A stretch of DNA of 64,000 nt from Ursus arctos (Eukaryota; Chordata; Mammalia; Carnivora; Ursidae): assembly GCF_023065955.2 (NCBI RefSeq), contig NW_026622952.1, positions 35,041,813-35,105,812 on the forward strand, in the 5' to 3' direction. Positions within the stretch are counted from its first letter, which is position 1. Each line of letters opens with the position of its first letter. The notes below the pieces were generated by a model, which saw only the letters and a program-made list of their open reading frames with translations, ran no database searches and had not been told where the DNA came from. The position numbers and the translations under genes are program-made. Shown here in pieces: positions 47,740 to 59,237 of this stretch.

Positions 47740-47945
47740 TCGACTTCATTCTTATTTTTCCCTTTTCATTTTCAAAAATCTCAAACATATAAAAGTAGCA
47801 TAATTCAAAAATCTTACATTGAATTCTCATGTACCCATCATCCAGCTTTGAAATATATCAGCACATCCGTGTTTCACCTCCACCCTTGTTCCTCACCTAA
47901 TGCCATTTTGAAATCCCAGACATTGTATCAATAGCATTCGATTTG
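47740..47945 (-). mobile_element. old L1M-like 3' fragment
   Basis: 'cattttcaaaaatctcaaacatataaaag', 'tgtacccatcatccagctttg' and 'aaatcccagacattgtatc' match the general wording of reversed old L1 3' regions. It is diverged. Confidence 0.5.
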
Positions 47946-47949
47946 TAAA

Positions 47950-49790
47950 TTTTTCAGTTCACATTTTTTTTTTTTCATTTCAGCAGAATTTGTAAACTCA
48001 TAGGAACTGGGTATCTGTTCCATTCACCAAAGAGAAATATTTTGGCAATTTGAAAGGTTCCAAATTGCTGTAGTTCATTGACTGTGGTCCTGGTCTGGCT
48101 GGAGCGGTCTCCAGGGACTGGGTTGGGGGCGGAGGGGGTAGGGGGGTAGGGGCAGCCCTTGCATGGCTCAGCTCCACCAGGCACTCAGGATGATGATGGG
48201 AAGCAAAGACACCGCCTCCTGAAACAGCAGCACAGATAAAGGAGCAGGAGTGATGCCTGCTGGGATCCAGGTGGTTACTTTCTTTTGAGCTGCTCTGGGG
48301 GTTCAGAATTTCTGCTGGAATTCCAGTTGCGCTTCAGTAATGACCGTAAAATGCTGAATTGTTGGAGACAGTTTACCTGCTCTAGGGATTCTCTGTGGGA
48401 ACCTCAGTGTCTGCTGTATCGAAGATACAAGCAATTCCAGATGACTTTTGCCTGCGATTCCAAAAAAGTATGTGGTTCTAACCAACTGTACAGTTTCAGG
48501 TGAGGGTTGGACAATGAGGAGGTGATGATGGCTTCAACAAGAAGCAGGGAAATAAGCGAGTCAAAGGAAAAGTTTTGATTTGGAATAGTCTCATTCCTTA
48601 GAAATGACCTGCTGTGGCCGTGTAGAAAAAAGTTCCGACGTTGGGTTGCCAGGACCCTTCAAAGGGACATGTGTGTTCAGGAAGGGAGGCGCGTTTCAAA
48701 ACTGTGCTGTGTATTTTGAGTAAATCATAGTAAGTTAAATCCCATACGTGTTTATTGAGGGAGTACTACTTCCAGTCTCTGTGTCCCTCCCGAGACTGTA
48801 GAGACTGACAAGGTGTGCAGCCTTTTTGAGGGGAGACGCCCACAAAACTGGGCAGTGCTTTGAAGGGAGCAAGGAGCAGTTCCTTCCGCCTCGTGAGCTG
48901 GTAGGGAGGTTTCCCAGAGATGAGGCTTGAGTTAGACCGTGTGCAGATGTGGGGTGCAAGGGGTTCGTTCAGAGCACGACGGCTTTCCTCTGCAGGCAAG
49001 TGCATGAGCAGAGTTACCAGGTTGGGGAGCTCGTGGCATGTTTGGAAACGGGCTGGTTTGGGTGGCTGCGGAGAAGGGTGTGATCCAACAGTGGGAAAGG
49101 AGGCTAGGCCCACATGTAACGATGATGTGGAAGCCACTGGTGGCTTTTGAGCAGGGAGAGGGGTGACATGATTTGATCGTTGGTAGAAGGAGAATTCTGG
49201 GGCCAGTGGGAGTGGTGGATGGGACTGGGAGGGGATCAGACACAGGCGCCCCAGCTACGTCCGTGGACGCAGTTGTGGGGAGAGGTGGCAAGAGCTCTAT
49301 TAGGGCCGTCACTCGCCTAGGTACATCCTACGGTCAAGGGTTATTTCCTTAAAGAAGGTACCATTTTAGCTGTGTTGTGTCTGGAGGGCCTTCCGGCCCC
49401 AGCCCCTAACCTGCCTTTGTGTGGGGCCCACACGCTCCTCCCCCTGGGGCTCGTGGGGTTTTCCCACCCGGCAGTCTTAGGCAGATCCAGCGGTCTATGC
49501 CATCGGGTCTCCCGACTTCACATCTCACGGGGCATGGCTTAGTTCTCCGTCCCTGCCAGTGGTTCTTCATATTTCCTCAGTTTATCCTTTGATATTCAAA
49601 TACTTAGCACCAAATATGCTACATGGCTTTTTAGACTTTAAATCAGAGCTTATATTTTATATTATAAAGTTGTTTAGCACTTATGGGCATCAAAATTTTA
49701 CTCTTATTTCAAAATCTTTATTGGGTTTCTCAAAAGGAGTTGCTCTCTTAAAGTGGTTTCTCCAAGTAGTAAAATCTTAAGATGGAATTG
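47950..49790. other. intronic, no exon recognised
   Basis: Non-repetitive sequence of mixed composition. A plus-strand ORF (48285-48503) ends in ttcag|gtgagg, which has the shape of a 5' splice site, but it has no recognisable protein family. Other ORFs overlap on both strands. Confidence 0.4.
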
Positions 49791-49793
49791 TAG

Positions 49794-49990
49794 GGTTTTT
49801 TTTTGTTTGTTGTTTGTTTGTTTGTTTTGGAGAGGGAGGCCAGGAGGGGCAGAGGCAGAGGCAGAGGGAGAGAAAGAATCTTGAGCGGGCTGCATGCTGA
49901 GTTGGGAGCCCTGCAGGGTTCCCTCACCCCCCTGATCATGACCTGAGCCAAAACTAAGAGTCAGACTCTTCATCACCTGACCTACCCAAT
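49794..49990 (-). mobile_element. can-SINE, degraded
   Basis: T/GTTT tail, a GA-rich middle (ggcagaggcagaggcagagg), then 'catgacctgagccaaaac' and a corrupted head (cctgacctacccaatag). Confidence 0.78.
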
Positions 49991-50019
49991 AGTTGTGTGT
50001 GTGTTTGTTTTTTTAAATC

Positions 50020-50358
50020 TATTCTCCTGGGGCACCTGGCTGGCTTAGTTGGTAGAGCATGTGACTCTTGATCTTGGGGTCCTGAGTTTGAGCCCCATGT
50101 TGGGAGTAGAGGTTATTTAAAAAACAACAGCAGGGGCACCTGGGTGGCTCAGTCGGTTAAGTGACTGCCTCTTGATTTTGGCTCAGGTCCTGATCTTGGG
50201 GTTGTGGGACTCAGCCCTGCATGGGGTTCTGCGCTCAGCACAGAGTCTCCTTGCCCCTCTCCCTCTGCTCCTCCCTCCGCTCTCAACTCTTTCTCTCTCA
50301 AATAAATAAATAAATTTTTAAACAACAAAACCAAAACCAAACAAAAAATGTATTCTCC
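50020..50358 (+). mobile_element. two nested can-SINEs
   Basis: A short can-SINE (50029-50126, ggggcacctggctggcttag...) is followed in the same orientation by a long can-SINE (50133-50327, ggggcacctgggtggctcag...). The A-rich tail motif aaacaaca of the first recurs after the second, and the octamer tattctcc flanks the whole unit (50020-50027 and 50351-50358). The simplest reading is insertion of the long SINE into the tail of the short one. Confidence 0.85.
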
Positions 50359-50714
50359 AAAAAAAGTTTGTCTGTACTCCCCCAGAAGTTTATTTTGTTT
50401 ATTTAAGTCAACTTAAAATTGGATAATATTCGTAGACTGAAGGTTGGGATTGATTCATGACTGTTATGAAGCTTTTTGAATGAGAGATGCTGCTTCATTC
50501 AACAGCTGGAACACGGACGGCTTTCTGGGAACTGAAGTGGAGAACCGGTCAGACACAGTCCTTGTACTTCTGGAGGTTCCATTCTAGTGGGGCAGCAGAC
50601 AGTTCAAAAATTTAGGGAAGAGATCGGAGTTTCACATAGCTACAAGTGCGGTAGAATTTATGCGGATGATGAGATGAAGCGTGATGAGAAATGGAATAAT
50701 ACTCAACCTGTATC

Positions 50715-51310
50715 GATCATTTATTATTGTCTAAGTGCTTTATTTTTATTAACTAATATGTTTTTTTTTTAATTGGAGTATAGTTGACACACAATGTTAC
50801 ATTAGTTTCAGGTGTAGAACAGTGAGTCAACAAGTCTCTATGCTTTGCCAGGCACATCACAAACGTGGCTGTCATCTGTCCCCATACAACACTGTTCCGT
50901 CACTGCTGGCTGCATTCCCTGTGCCCTAACTCTCATCCCATATTCGTATTCGTTCCCTAATTGGAAGCCTGGACCTCCCATCCCCCTCCACCCATTTTGC
51001 CCCTCCCCCCCCTCCGGCAACCACCACTGTGTTCTCCATATTCATGGGTCTGTTTCTGCTTTTTGCTTGTTTGTTAATTTGTTTTGTTGTTTAGATTCCA
51101 CATATAGGTGAAATCCTATAGTATTTTGTTTTCTCTTATTTCACTTAGCATACTATTAACTAATCTTTAAGACAGTTATCCCATTTAGGTATCATTATTT
51201 TACCCGTTTTACAAATGAAGAAATTGAGGGACGGAAAAACCAAGTACTTCTCCAAGGACACCTAGTTAGTAAGAGAAGGAGCTAGGATCTGGGTCCAGAC
51301 AGTGGGTCTT
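50715..51310 (-). repeat. MIR SINE split by an L1 3' end
   Basis: The right part (51165-51310: 'cccgttttacaaatgaag', 'aggacacctagttagtaag') and the short left part (50715-50757: 'ttattattgtctaagtgc') form one reversed MIR interrupted by the L1 at 50758-51153. Confidence 0.72.
50758..51153 (-). mobile_element. L1 3' end with target-site duplication
   Basis: Read in reverse: T-tract, 'aattggagtatagttgacac', 'cccatacaacactgttccg', 'cctccggcaaccaccactg', 'gtctgtttctgctttttgc', 'tagattccacatataggtg' and 'cacttagcatac'. This is the 3' UTR of an L1 of mammalian type. The perfect 11-bp repeat tattaactaat at 50747-50757 and 51154-51164 brackets it. The copy is 5'-truncated, as most L1 insertions are. 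Confidence 0.9.
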
Positions 51311-52610
51311 GTCTTGTCTTCTTTTCTCTTTTCCCCTTCCCTTCCTTTCCTTTTGGTCAGGTGGTCCTGACCAAAATTTCCTTCCAAGACACACACACCC
51401 TCCCAGCAATTTAGGGGACTGGGCGGCCCAGCAGCAGCCGGCTTCACCGGAGGTGGCTGCGTCCTCCTTTTCTCTTAACACGACGGAAAAGAGAAACCAG
51501 TGTCGGGGTCGAGGATGTCGCCTAAGACCATCGTGTTTGGGCTTCCTTTGGGCCAAACAGGTCGGTCCGTCACGTGGTGTGGTTGATCATTGTGCAGGGC
51601 TCAGGCAAACGAGAGTGACTTCTTCACCTTCTGCCGCGAAGCTAGCGCCCTTCCCCACCCGTGTGCGGAGCGACTGCCCTGTAATAGCATCGGCTTCGTG
51701 TAGCGCTTGACTGATGAGCAGTCCGCCCACAACGGAAGAGCGCGTGGAGATCCGCTCGGCCTGTTGGAGGACCGGAAAGAGCCAGCCAGGCTGGGGCCGG
51801 TGGAACCAGCAGAAGAATGGCAATGCAAGGCGGGACAGGAGATGAGGTCAGAGGGGCCGGCGGCCTCCAGGCCACGTGGGGCCTCCTGGGATTTTATTCT
51901 GTGCTGACAAGGCGCTGAGCATCCAGGAAGCACAGAGCCCTGGGTTGGGGGTCTACAGAATATCCAGAAAAGTTTCAGACACGGGCTTCCCTCTTAGAGA
52001 ACCTGACCTCTCATATTTAGAATCTCAGGATGAAGTCTAAAACAGCGGACGGTGATGCATTTCAAGTTTTATTAATTTCTGGCTGGTCATAAAAAATATT
52101 TTTATGAATTACCTCACTCTGGCTCCAAGATATTTTCAGTCAAGGCGTGTCAGTTTCATTGTAATAAAGCTTTTAGAATGAACTTCTGAGACTCACAGGC
52201 TCGCTGTGATAACTGCGAGGCTTGGCGGAGATTTATAAATTTGACCCGGAGCACACGTTTGCCTTCCTCTTGCATGAAGAGGTAAATTTGCCAGTTATCC
52301 CCAAGTTCTTCTTAAAGGAGCATACAGCTGAAAGGTGGTTGTGTCTCTTGGGCCGGAGTGAAAGCACTCAGGTGCTTTGGGGTAAAAACCCAGAGAGGTC
52401 TGTTGTATACCAACTACTTGCTACAAATACTTTTGAAGGTTTGGTCCTGCTGAAAGTATCTCGCAAGGTGATGTGTATGAGATGGGCTTTCATAGTCGCC
52501 TGAAGTTTGGACACGCGCTTGTGTCATTATTCTACTCAGTTCGTGCACGTGGAAAACAAGTTTAGAACCCTTCTGCTCTGTAGTATCGCTGTAGACATAA
52601 CACAATCCCA
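51310..52610. other. intronic, nothing recognised
   Basis: A moderately GC-rich patch at 51400-51900 gives ORFs on both strands (up to 133 codons) that have no family resemblance. No exon was recognised. Confidence 0.4.
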
Positions 52611-52614
52611 GACT

Positions 52615-52845
52615 TGTTTTTTACTTTCTTTTTTTTTTTTTAAAGATTTTATTTATTTATTCGACACAGAGAGAGACAGCCAGCGAGAGAGGGAACACAA
52701 GCAGGGGGAGTGGGAGAGGGAGAAGCAGGCTCATAGCAGAGGAGCCTGATGTGGGGCTCGATCCCACAACTCCGGGATCACGCCCTGAGCCGAAGGCAGA
52801 CGCCCAACCGCTGTGCCACCCAGGCGCCCCTGTTTTTTACTTTCT
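52615..52845 (-). mobile_element. can-SINE with perfect target-site duplication
   Basis: The SINE body is 52630-52830. A perfect 15-bp repeat, tgttttttactttct, lies at 52615-52629 and 52831-52845. The body is near consensus with the head ccacccaggcgcccc. Young copy. Confidence 0.96.
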
Positions 52846-53060
52846 GAACTAATGATCCTGTTTATCTGAATGAGGAGGCTAAATAGATGTATTGATAAGG
52901 TACAAGCTGTGAATATAATCTATTAACATATAAGTATTCTATATATGCATATATAGAAATAAATCTATCTTTAAGGAGATCCTACACTAAGGACTTTTTA
53001 ATAACCCTTAATCACATTGGCATCAGAGGATGTCTATAGCAACTTTTGATACTTTGATAG

Positions 53061-53277
53061 CAGGCAATCTTTTTTTTGAGAGAGAGCGGGAGGGAGCGTG
53101 CTGGAGTGTGGGCGGCGGCTTGGGGGAGGGGCAGAGAGAGAGAGAATCCGAAGCAGGCTCCGTACCCAGCACAGAGCCCCTGTCAGGGCTTCATCTCCCG
53201 ACCCTGAGATCATGACCGGAGCCGAAATCAGGAGCCGGATGCCCAACTGAGCCACCCAGGAGCCCCACAGTCAATCT
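53061..53277 (-). mobile_element. can-SINE, older type, with duplication
   Basis: The SINE body is about 53071-53267. The flanks caggcaatct (53061-53070) and cagtcaatct (53268-53277) form a 10-bp duplication with one mismatch. The middle is GA/GC-rich and the head is damaged (a few bases missing before gagccacccagg). Confidence 0.87.
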
Positions 53278-53279
53278 CT

Positions 53280-55730
53280 CTGGATAGAGAACAGTAAATG
53301 GGGACCCTGTCAAGGACCAGAACTAGAGATACCTCTGAAGAATTTGATAAATGACTTTAGGTAAAGAGGTGAAGAGGCTCCATCAGAGTCGTTTTGGGGT
53401 GGAAACGAAGGTAAACCCTCCGAGGAGGGCAGAGCCAGCGGCGGACACTGCGTGGAACACTCTGGGTCTAAGACGTTCGTATGATGGGAACAATGTGAAA
53501 GCATAGCTCTGGGCTGCCAGTTTTACTCTCAAGACACAAGTAAACACAACAACATTCCTCTATTTTTTCAATGTCTTGTTAAGGCCCTAAAATAAAATTT
53601 TCTGAAGTCAGGGCCCATCTGTCGATGCAGAATGACTTGTGTCTGAAACCAGGATGTCACCTTCCCCTTTCCCAATACCTAACTCATGGGGAGCATAGAA
53701 AGTCCCTCTGTTTGTTGAAAGCTGGCTGATTAGTAGTCTGTCCAAAATAGCCATCTTGTCAGGAATCTAGCGGTCCCTGGAGGTCCCTAAAGCCTTACCA
53801 ATGTCTTCAAGGGGTGCAGTGCAGTCTGGTGGGATTTCGTTGTCTTACCACCTGAGATCACTGCAGCTGTGTCCTCACAGTCAGCCCCGGGTGCTGAGGG
53901 GGTGCTGGCTCGAAGGACGGCTGCCAGGCTTCTGCTTTGTTCCTTCCTGGGAAAGGTGCTGTCTCTTAGCATTCTCCTTCTGTGGCTGCCAGGCTTCCTC
54001 CAATGCTGTGTCAGACACCACGCCCCCCCCCCCCAACTTTCCCTCCAGGGTTTGGGCAATTTTTCCTTTCACACCTTTGCAGCAAAAGATTATGATTACA
54101 TCTCTGCCTTTCCAAGTAGTTTTCTCTCCCCCAGATTTTTCTAGAAACTGAAGTTCCCCTTAGGCATCCATTTATAGGACAATAGAGCTCAGCGCCTGCT
54201 CTTCTAAGGAACTTTATCTTCAGAAATTCCAGGCTACCCTTCCCCCCACCCCCATCACCACCGTGCCACCCTTGAAAGTGACCTTCATGCGTCCTAGACA
54301 GTTTCTGACTCCTTCATGCGGGGATAGAGGGGGAGAACAGTCCACATATTTAACCCCTTAGAGGGTTGATAGGATTCTCAAGACAAAATTTTATTTGTAT
54401 ACAGATATTTCCAAACCTTTCGCTCTTGTCCCTTTAGGCTGTGTTCTACTCATGGGTCGGTCATGCGGTTCCAAGCCCCCTGGCAGCAGAAGGCGGCTGC
54501 CCGCCCACCCCAGAGAGCTGTGGGTGTTTGCAGCCACTCCCACACCGATTCCCAGTTCCTTCCCTCTCTGACTTCTGCTTGGTGCTGCTGTGCTTTATTC
54601 ATAAAGTCACAGACCCACCAACCTCCCAGCTCAGTTTCTTAATCCTTCCTGCTTGCTAGGCCGTGGCCCTTGGTGGGTGCCCTGAGCTGGGAGGGGCCGC
54701 CCCCGAGCATTGCGGGATCGAGTGTGTGTGTGAGGGAGAGGTTGGGAGCGTGGAGGAGGGCGCAGGTGCATGACTGACGCATGCCCAATGCCAGGGCGAA
54801 GGCCGAAGAAGAGGCGAAGCCAGGGCACAGGGATCACAGGGAAGCTCGGAAGACCGCCTGGTGTAGGTGAGGTGCAGGACGGTTTTCAGGAATCACGTCC
54901 TCCTCTTGGAAGTTTTCTGTCCCTGTGGGACAGGGCGGGGTGGGGACTGGGCCCTGTGCATTCTCTCTACTGGTCTCTCCCAGGTCTGGAGGAGGCTCCT
55001 GGGCTGAACTGTGTGGGCCTGTGGTAGAGGGCTTCTCCCTGCTGCGCGACGAGAACAGTCCAGGCTGAATAATTCACCTTGGCCTTTGTCCTTACATCTC
55101 TGCCTGTGGTCAACCGGCCAGACACTTCTAGACTCCCCCCGAGGCAGGAAAGGATAATACAGCTCCATGAACCCTGCCATCCTTCTGGAAAGAAATCCCA
55201 ACTCTTTATCTCATTGATTGCGCATGCTGCAATCTCATACTTCCCATATTCACCCACATCCTCAAACCCGCTCCCTCCAAAATGCCCTCTCACCCCCAAG
55301 GTTCTGACGCCCGGCCCGTCCTTTCCCCATCGTTCCTTCTCGTTTGGTCTTGCCGAGCATGGGGAGATTTGAAAGCCTGCTGACTTTGGAATTAATACAG
55401 AATCTCAGGAGAGAAGAACGACTGGTTGTCACGGGGGGACTTTGTGACCAGCACAATTTGTCTGGGTTGATCACTTTCTTTTCATCAGAGTCTGGTTATT
55501 AATTTGCTTAAAAAAATAAGAAAGAGGCTTTTAGTTAGTAACTGTGAAGTGCTGATGTGAAGGAAAGAAATCAGTACTTCAGAAACCACGTCTCTGAATG
55601 CTGCTAGACAGTGGGCTTACTCTAGCATCTTCTACTCCTTCCTGTATCTTTAACGTTTCCTCTTATGGTGAAGAAGGAGCATTCTAGAACACAATCTTTA
55701 TGCTGTATGCTCCTTCATTTTATTAAATGT
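53280..55730. other. intronic, nothing recognised
   Basis: No exon or named repeat was recognised. A C12 run lies at 54023-54034. Many overlapping ORFs of 60-116 codons on both strands lack support. Confidence 0.42.
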
Positions 55731-55764
55731 TCATTAGCTCTACTTCAAGAGTTGGTAACTGGGT

Positions 55765-55940
55765 CAGAAGTTGTTCCAGGCACTTTGATACGTTATCTCA
55801 TTTAATCCTTATAGAGGTAGTGCTAACATTTACTTCTGTTTTGTAGAAGAGAAAACAGGGGTTCCGAGAGTAACCTTGCATGAACAAGCAATCTCAAATT
55901 CAACTCAGTATTCTGATTCCAGAGTCTGAGCTGTCAACCT
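55765..55940 (-). repeat. MIR SINE fragment
   Basis: Reversed MIR signature: 'ccaggcactttgatacgttatctcatttaatcc', 'tttgtagaagagaaaacag', 'tctgattccagagtctgagc'. Confidence 0.74.
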
Positions 55941-55945
55941 TTTTA

Positions 55946-56816
55946 AAACTGGTTGTCATTTCTTTTTCTTTTTCTTTTTTTACTCAGACCATCTTGATTT
56001 ATTGAACTTTAGCTTTTTCAGGGGATCAGTGGAGCTCATAACCAAGCCCACCTTAGCAGAATGTCAGATTATCCTGCAGTTATTTCCTAGTTCATGAGTA
56101 TGGAGTTGGAATTGATGTCCTCAGCTCCTGGGGGAATCTCCAGATTGGCTTCCTGACTCTGGAGTAAGTAGGGACTGTTTCAATGGAGAGAGCCTCGTGG
56201 CAGCCCCGGGTCTCTCCACTTCCAGTAAAACAGTCATAAAGTCTTTTGTGTCTTTGGAGAAGAGGCTCACAGAGGTTTAGACTACATCAAAGACTTGAAC
56301 GATTCAGGGTGGAAATTTCTGTCTCATCCCCATTTAACTCTCAGGTATGACAGGTGCAGAACGACAGAGTATCTCGAGCTTCATGAGGCAGTGACTAGTA
56401 TCGCAGCTCCTGATCTGGGTGTGGTCTCATTAGAATACATCCGTACAGCCATCGGCACAGTGACCCCCAACTGATAGATACATCTAGTTTGTAAAAGTTT
56501 CCAAATACAAGCTGGTATACATAAAAAATTTCCACATGAATACATACACACGTATGCACACATATGTAGTAAGAGTAAAACGAGGGTTGTGCAACCGTTG
56601 TCTAATTTAAGAATAACGTGTTACAGGAACGGCGGTACCATTTTTGTGCTTTTCTTCCATGGCATTCTCTTCTCTCTCTGCAAGAGGTAATAATTATCCT
56701 GAAATTTCTGTTACTCCTTCCCTTGATTTTCTTTTGTAAGTTCACCAGATGTGGTTCATTCCTGTTTTGAACTTCATATGCGTGGAGTCATACGGCAAAA
56801 CCGCTTGTCATTTCTA
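55946..56816 (-). pseudogene. possible processed retrocopy of unidentified transcript
   Basis: Read on the minus strand, the segment ends with an AATAAA (complement at 55998-56003) about 17 nt before an A-rich tail (T-rich at 55961-55981). This is the arrangement of a reverse-transcribed mRNA. A 19-bp near-duplicate (aaaac..g.ttgtcatttct, 17 of 19 identical) occurs beside the tail (about 55946-55964) and again at about 56798-56816, possibly the target duplication. Interrupted open stretches occur inside (e.g. SLFSKDTKDFMTVLLEVE, then a frame change, then PPGAEDINSNSILMN and a stop). I could not identify the parent gene. The part beyond 56560 looks like an old dispersed repeat, so the 5' limit is uncertain. 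Confidence 0.35.
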
Positions 56817-57256
56817 CTGGATGAAGGTTTTGGCTTCGCTCACTGTCACTGAGAATTTTATTTCTCTTGTACTGTAATTTCTTATGGATGTTAAACAAAG
56901 TAGTCTCATCTGGATTATGATTTGCAAAACATTTTTAAAACATACATCGATCGATATCCCACCAAATAGGTGAAGCGGAGGCCTAAAGACAGTACTGTGG
57001 TCTTGATATTTAAAATGCAGGGTCAGGGGATAGCCAACACATGCCTTTATTGTTAATTTTTGCCTTTTATATACGTATAAATACACATATAATTATATAT
57101 TTATACATATACGTGTAAGTGTATGTACATTTATGTTACATGTAGACATACACTTGATACAAAGTTTTCTCTCATCCTTTTTACCTTGAAATCTTTATCC
57201 AGAATTCATATTACCACCTCTGTGTTTTGGTTGGTATATCGCTGCCACCTTTTTCT

Positions 57257-57547
57257 TTTTAATCTTTTGTGTTTGTTTGTTTGGGGTTTTTTTGTTGTTG
57301 TTTTTTAGAGAGAAAGAGAGAGAGTGTGAGGGGGGAGGGGCAGAAGGAGAAGGAAAGAGAGAATCTCAAGCAGACCACATGCTGAGCGTGGAGCCTGACG
57401 CGGGGCTCGATCTCATGACCCGGAGATCATGACCTCAGCCGAAACCAGGAGTCAGACACTTAACTGGCTGAGCCTCCCAGGCACCCCAAGTCCTCTTGTG
57501 AATTTTTTTTTAATGTGGTCTCCATGCCCAGCATTTTAATCTTTTGT
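57257..57547 (-). mobile_element. composite can-SINE insertion
   Basis: A long can-SINE (57285-57487, GA-rich middle, head ending cccaggcacccc) is followed by a 30-bp piece resembling the 3' end of a reversed short can-SINE (tttaatgtggtctccatgcc, 57506-57533). A perfect 14-bp repeat, ttttaatcttttgt, brackets the whole at 57257-57270 and 57534-57547. One reading is a truncated short SINE into whose tail the long SINE inserted. Confidence 0.83.
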
Positions 57548-57549
57548 AT

Positions 57550-58690
57550 CCTTCGGCTTTGGTGTGTGTTTTATAAGCAAGCTGGAGTTTGAATTTTAAC
57601 TCAAGGTGAAGAGTACTTGTCTTTAAGGTATATTGAGCCATTAGAAGTATTGTAGTAACTGGTATGTTTGTTCTTATATGGAACTTTTATGTTTATCTGG
57701 AAGGCCCTACAATATCAGCTTTTTATAAATCATTTGCTTTGTGCTGGAGGGGTGCAGTGTTATTCTCAAGTGCTCACTGCAAGTTTTTCAAATGAAGAAT
57801 TAAATCCCTTCTTTGCTGTTTTCTTTTTGACCTTGTAACTAGAGCAGCGGTTTGCAAACCTGATTATTCTGTGGATTAGTGAGCCCGAATTCTCCACCAT
57901 CACAGAGAGAAAGAAAACCACAGCTGCTATCTTGCATTTCCCAGGAGGGAGCCAGTGTAGACATGAGTTGGTAAAGCATTCCCTCCCTAGCCTCAGACAG
58001 TGTTGATTTGGACTAGAGGCAGTTGACTGTGTTCCCGCTTGACCAGGCCTCAGAGCAGGGCGGGGGTGGGGGTGCACGGGCAGTGGCACGCATTTATTCT
58101 GTACGTCCTTGTCGTTTGGAAACTGGGTATTTTGTTTTGTTTTTTGTTCACACTGTGCAAGTGTCTTAGATCCAGTACTCAGAGGCAGCAAGTGAGGGAT
58201 GTTGGCATTGTTCTGAGTTAAAACTGGCTCCCCGAGCAGGCAGCCCTCAGGCATTTCTGCAAAGAGATTTCCAGATGTTCTAAGCAAGCACCGGCTCTTT
58301 GGTCCAGGCCCAGCGTGTGGAGCGTCATGCTGTTCTTTTGGGTGACAGTTTCGGTGGTTGTCACTGTCCTCTGCTGTTTTAAATCTTCCATGTTTTTCAT
58401 GTGGAAGAGATGGATTTATGTTTGAAACTACTTATGTCAAATCAAGGAATAAATAAAGACAAGAAAGAGACCAGAAGATTCTTGTAATGGAGGCAAGTCA
58501 TCAGCTTGGAGAAGCCCAAAAAGACAAATCAGATGGAAATTGCTGGTGGCGTTAACTCAGTCTGTGTGACTGATAGAAGGTTTCCTGTACAGAAAAGGTT
58601 TAATCTTATGATTTTTTCCCCTTCTTTCTTTTAAAAATGTGCACTTATATATCTCTTTGGTGCTGTGGAAGAAACAAGGCTCAGAAAACT
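57550..58690. other. intronic, nothing recognised
   Basis: No exon was recognised. The 173-codon minus-strand ORF (57766-58287) has no recognisable family and is opposed by plus-strand frames. The piece at 57843-57900 (agcagcggtttgcaaacc...) resembles the end of a small DNA transposon, but too weakly to name. Confidence 0.42.
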
Positions 58691-58701
58691 CCAGAATGTC
58701 T

Positions 58702-59001
58702 GTTTTCTTTTCTTTTTTTTCTTTTTTTTCCTTTCCTTTCCTTTTCTTTTCTTTTCTTTTCTTTTCTTTTCTTTTCTTTTCTCTTCAAGATTTTATTTAT
58801 TTATTTGAGAGAGAGAGAGAGCACAAGTGGGGGGAGTGGCAGGCAGAGGGAGAAGCAGACATCCGCTGAGCAGGGAGCCCGATGCGGGACTCGATTCCAG
58901 CACCCTGCGATCATGACCTGAGCAGAAGGAGCTGCTTAACCGACAGAGCAGACACCCCAAATGTCTTTGTATTGTGTCTTTGGCACCCCAAATGTCTTTG
59001 T
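58702..59001 (-). mobile_element. can-SINE with expanded (CTTTT)n tail
   Basis: The SINE body is 58788-58958. Its A-rich tail appears on + as a CTTT/CTTTT array of about 85 bp (58702-58787). The 18-bp caccccaaatgtctttgt occurs at 58953-58970 and again at 58984-59001, a 31-bp local duplication at the head end. The sequence aatgtctgttttctt upstream of the array (58695) is likely the partner of the target duplication. Confidence 0.88.
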
Positions 59002-59237
59002 TTTCTTGAAACAATACCAGTTTGTTTTGTTCTGAAGGAGGTGACTGCTCATTATAAAGTGGCTCGAAGTAAGAAAGCCTGGATTCCTTGAAGTCCAGCT
59101 GTATGTAGCTACACTTGTACTGAAAATGAAAATGCAACCTTAGCCAGGTAATTTACATGTAATTTGCATAAACTATATTTTAAATTTACATTAACTCAAA
59201 CTGATGATTAGTTGATAAGTGCACATTGTGCATAATG

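Noticed and set aside
48285..48503. 72-codon ORF ending at a cag|gtgagg site, as a possible STOX2 exon
   Set aside because: The residues do not resemble any STOX2 segment and no acceptor-defined start was convincing. The phase needed after the first exon was not shown.
57766..58287. 173-codon minus-strand ORF
   Set aside because: There is no recognisable domain, a mixed low-quality composition, and it lies inside the STOX2 intron without exon signals.
58637..58921. Phe/Leu/Ser-rich ORFs that look like membrane proteins
   Set aside because: They translate the (CTTTT)n SINE tail and SINE body.
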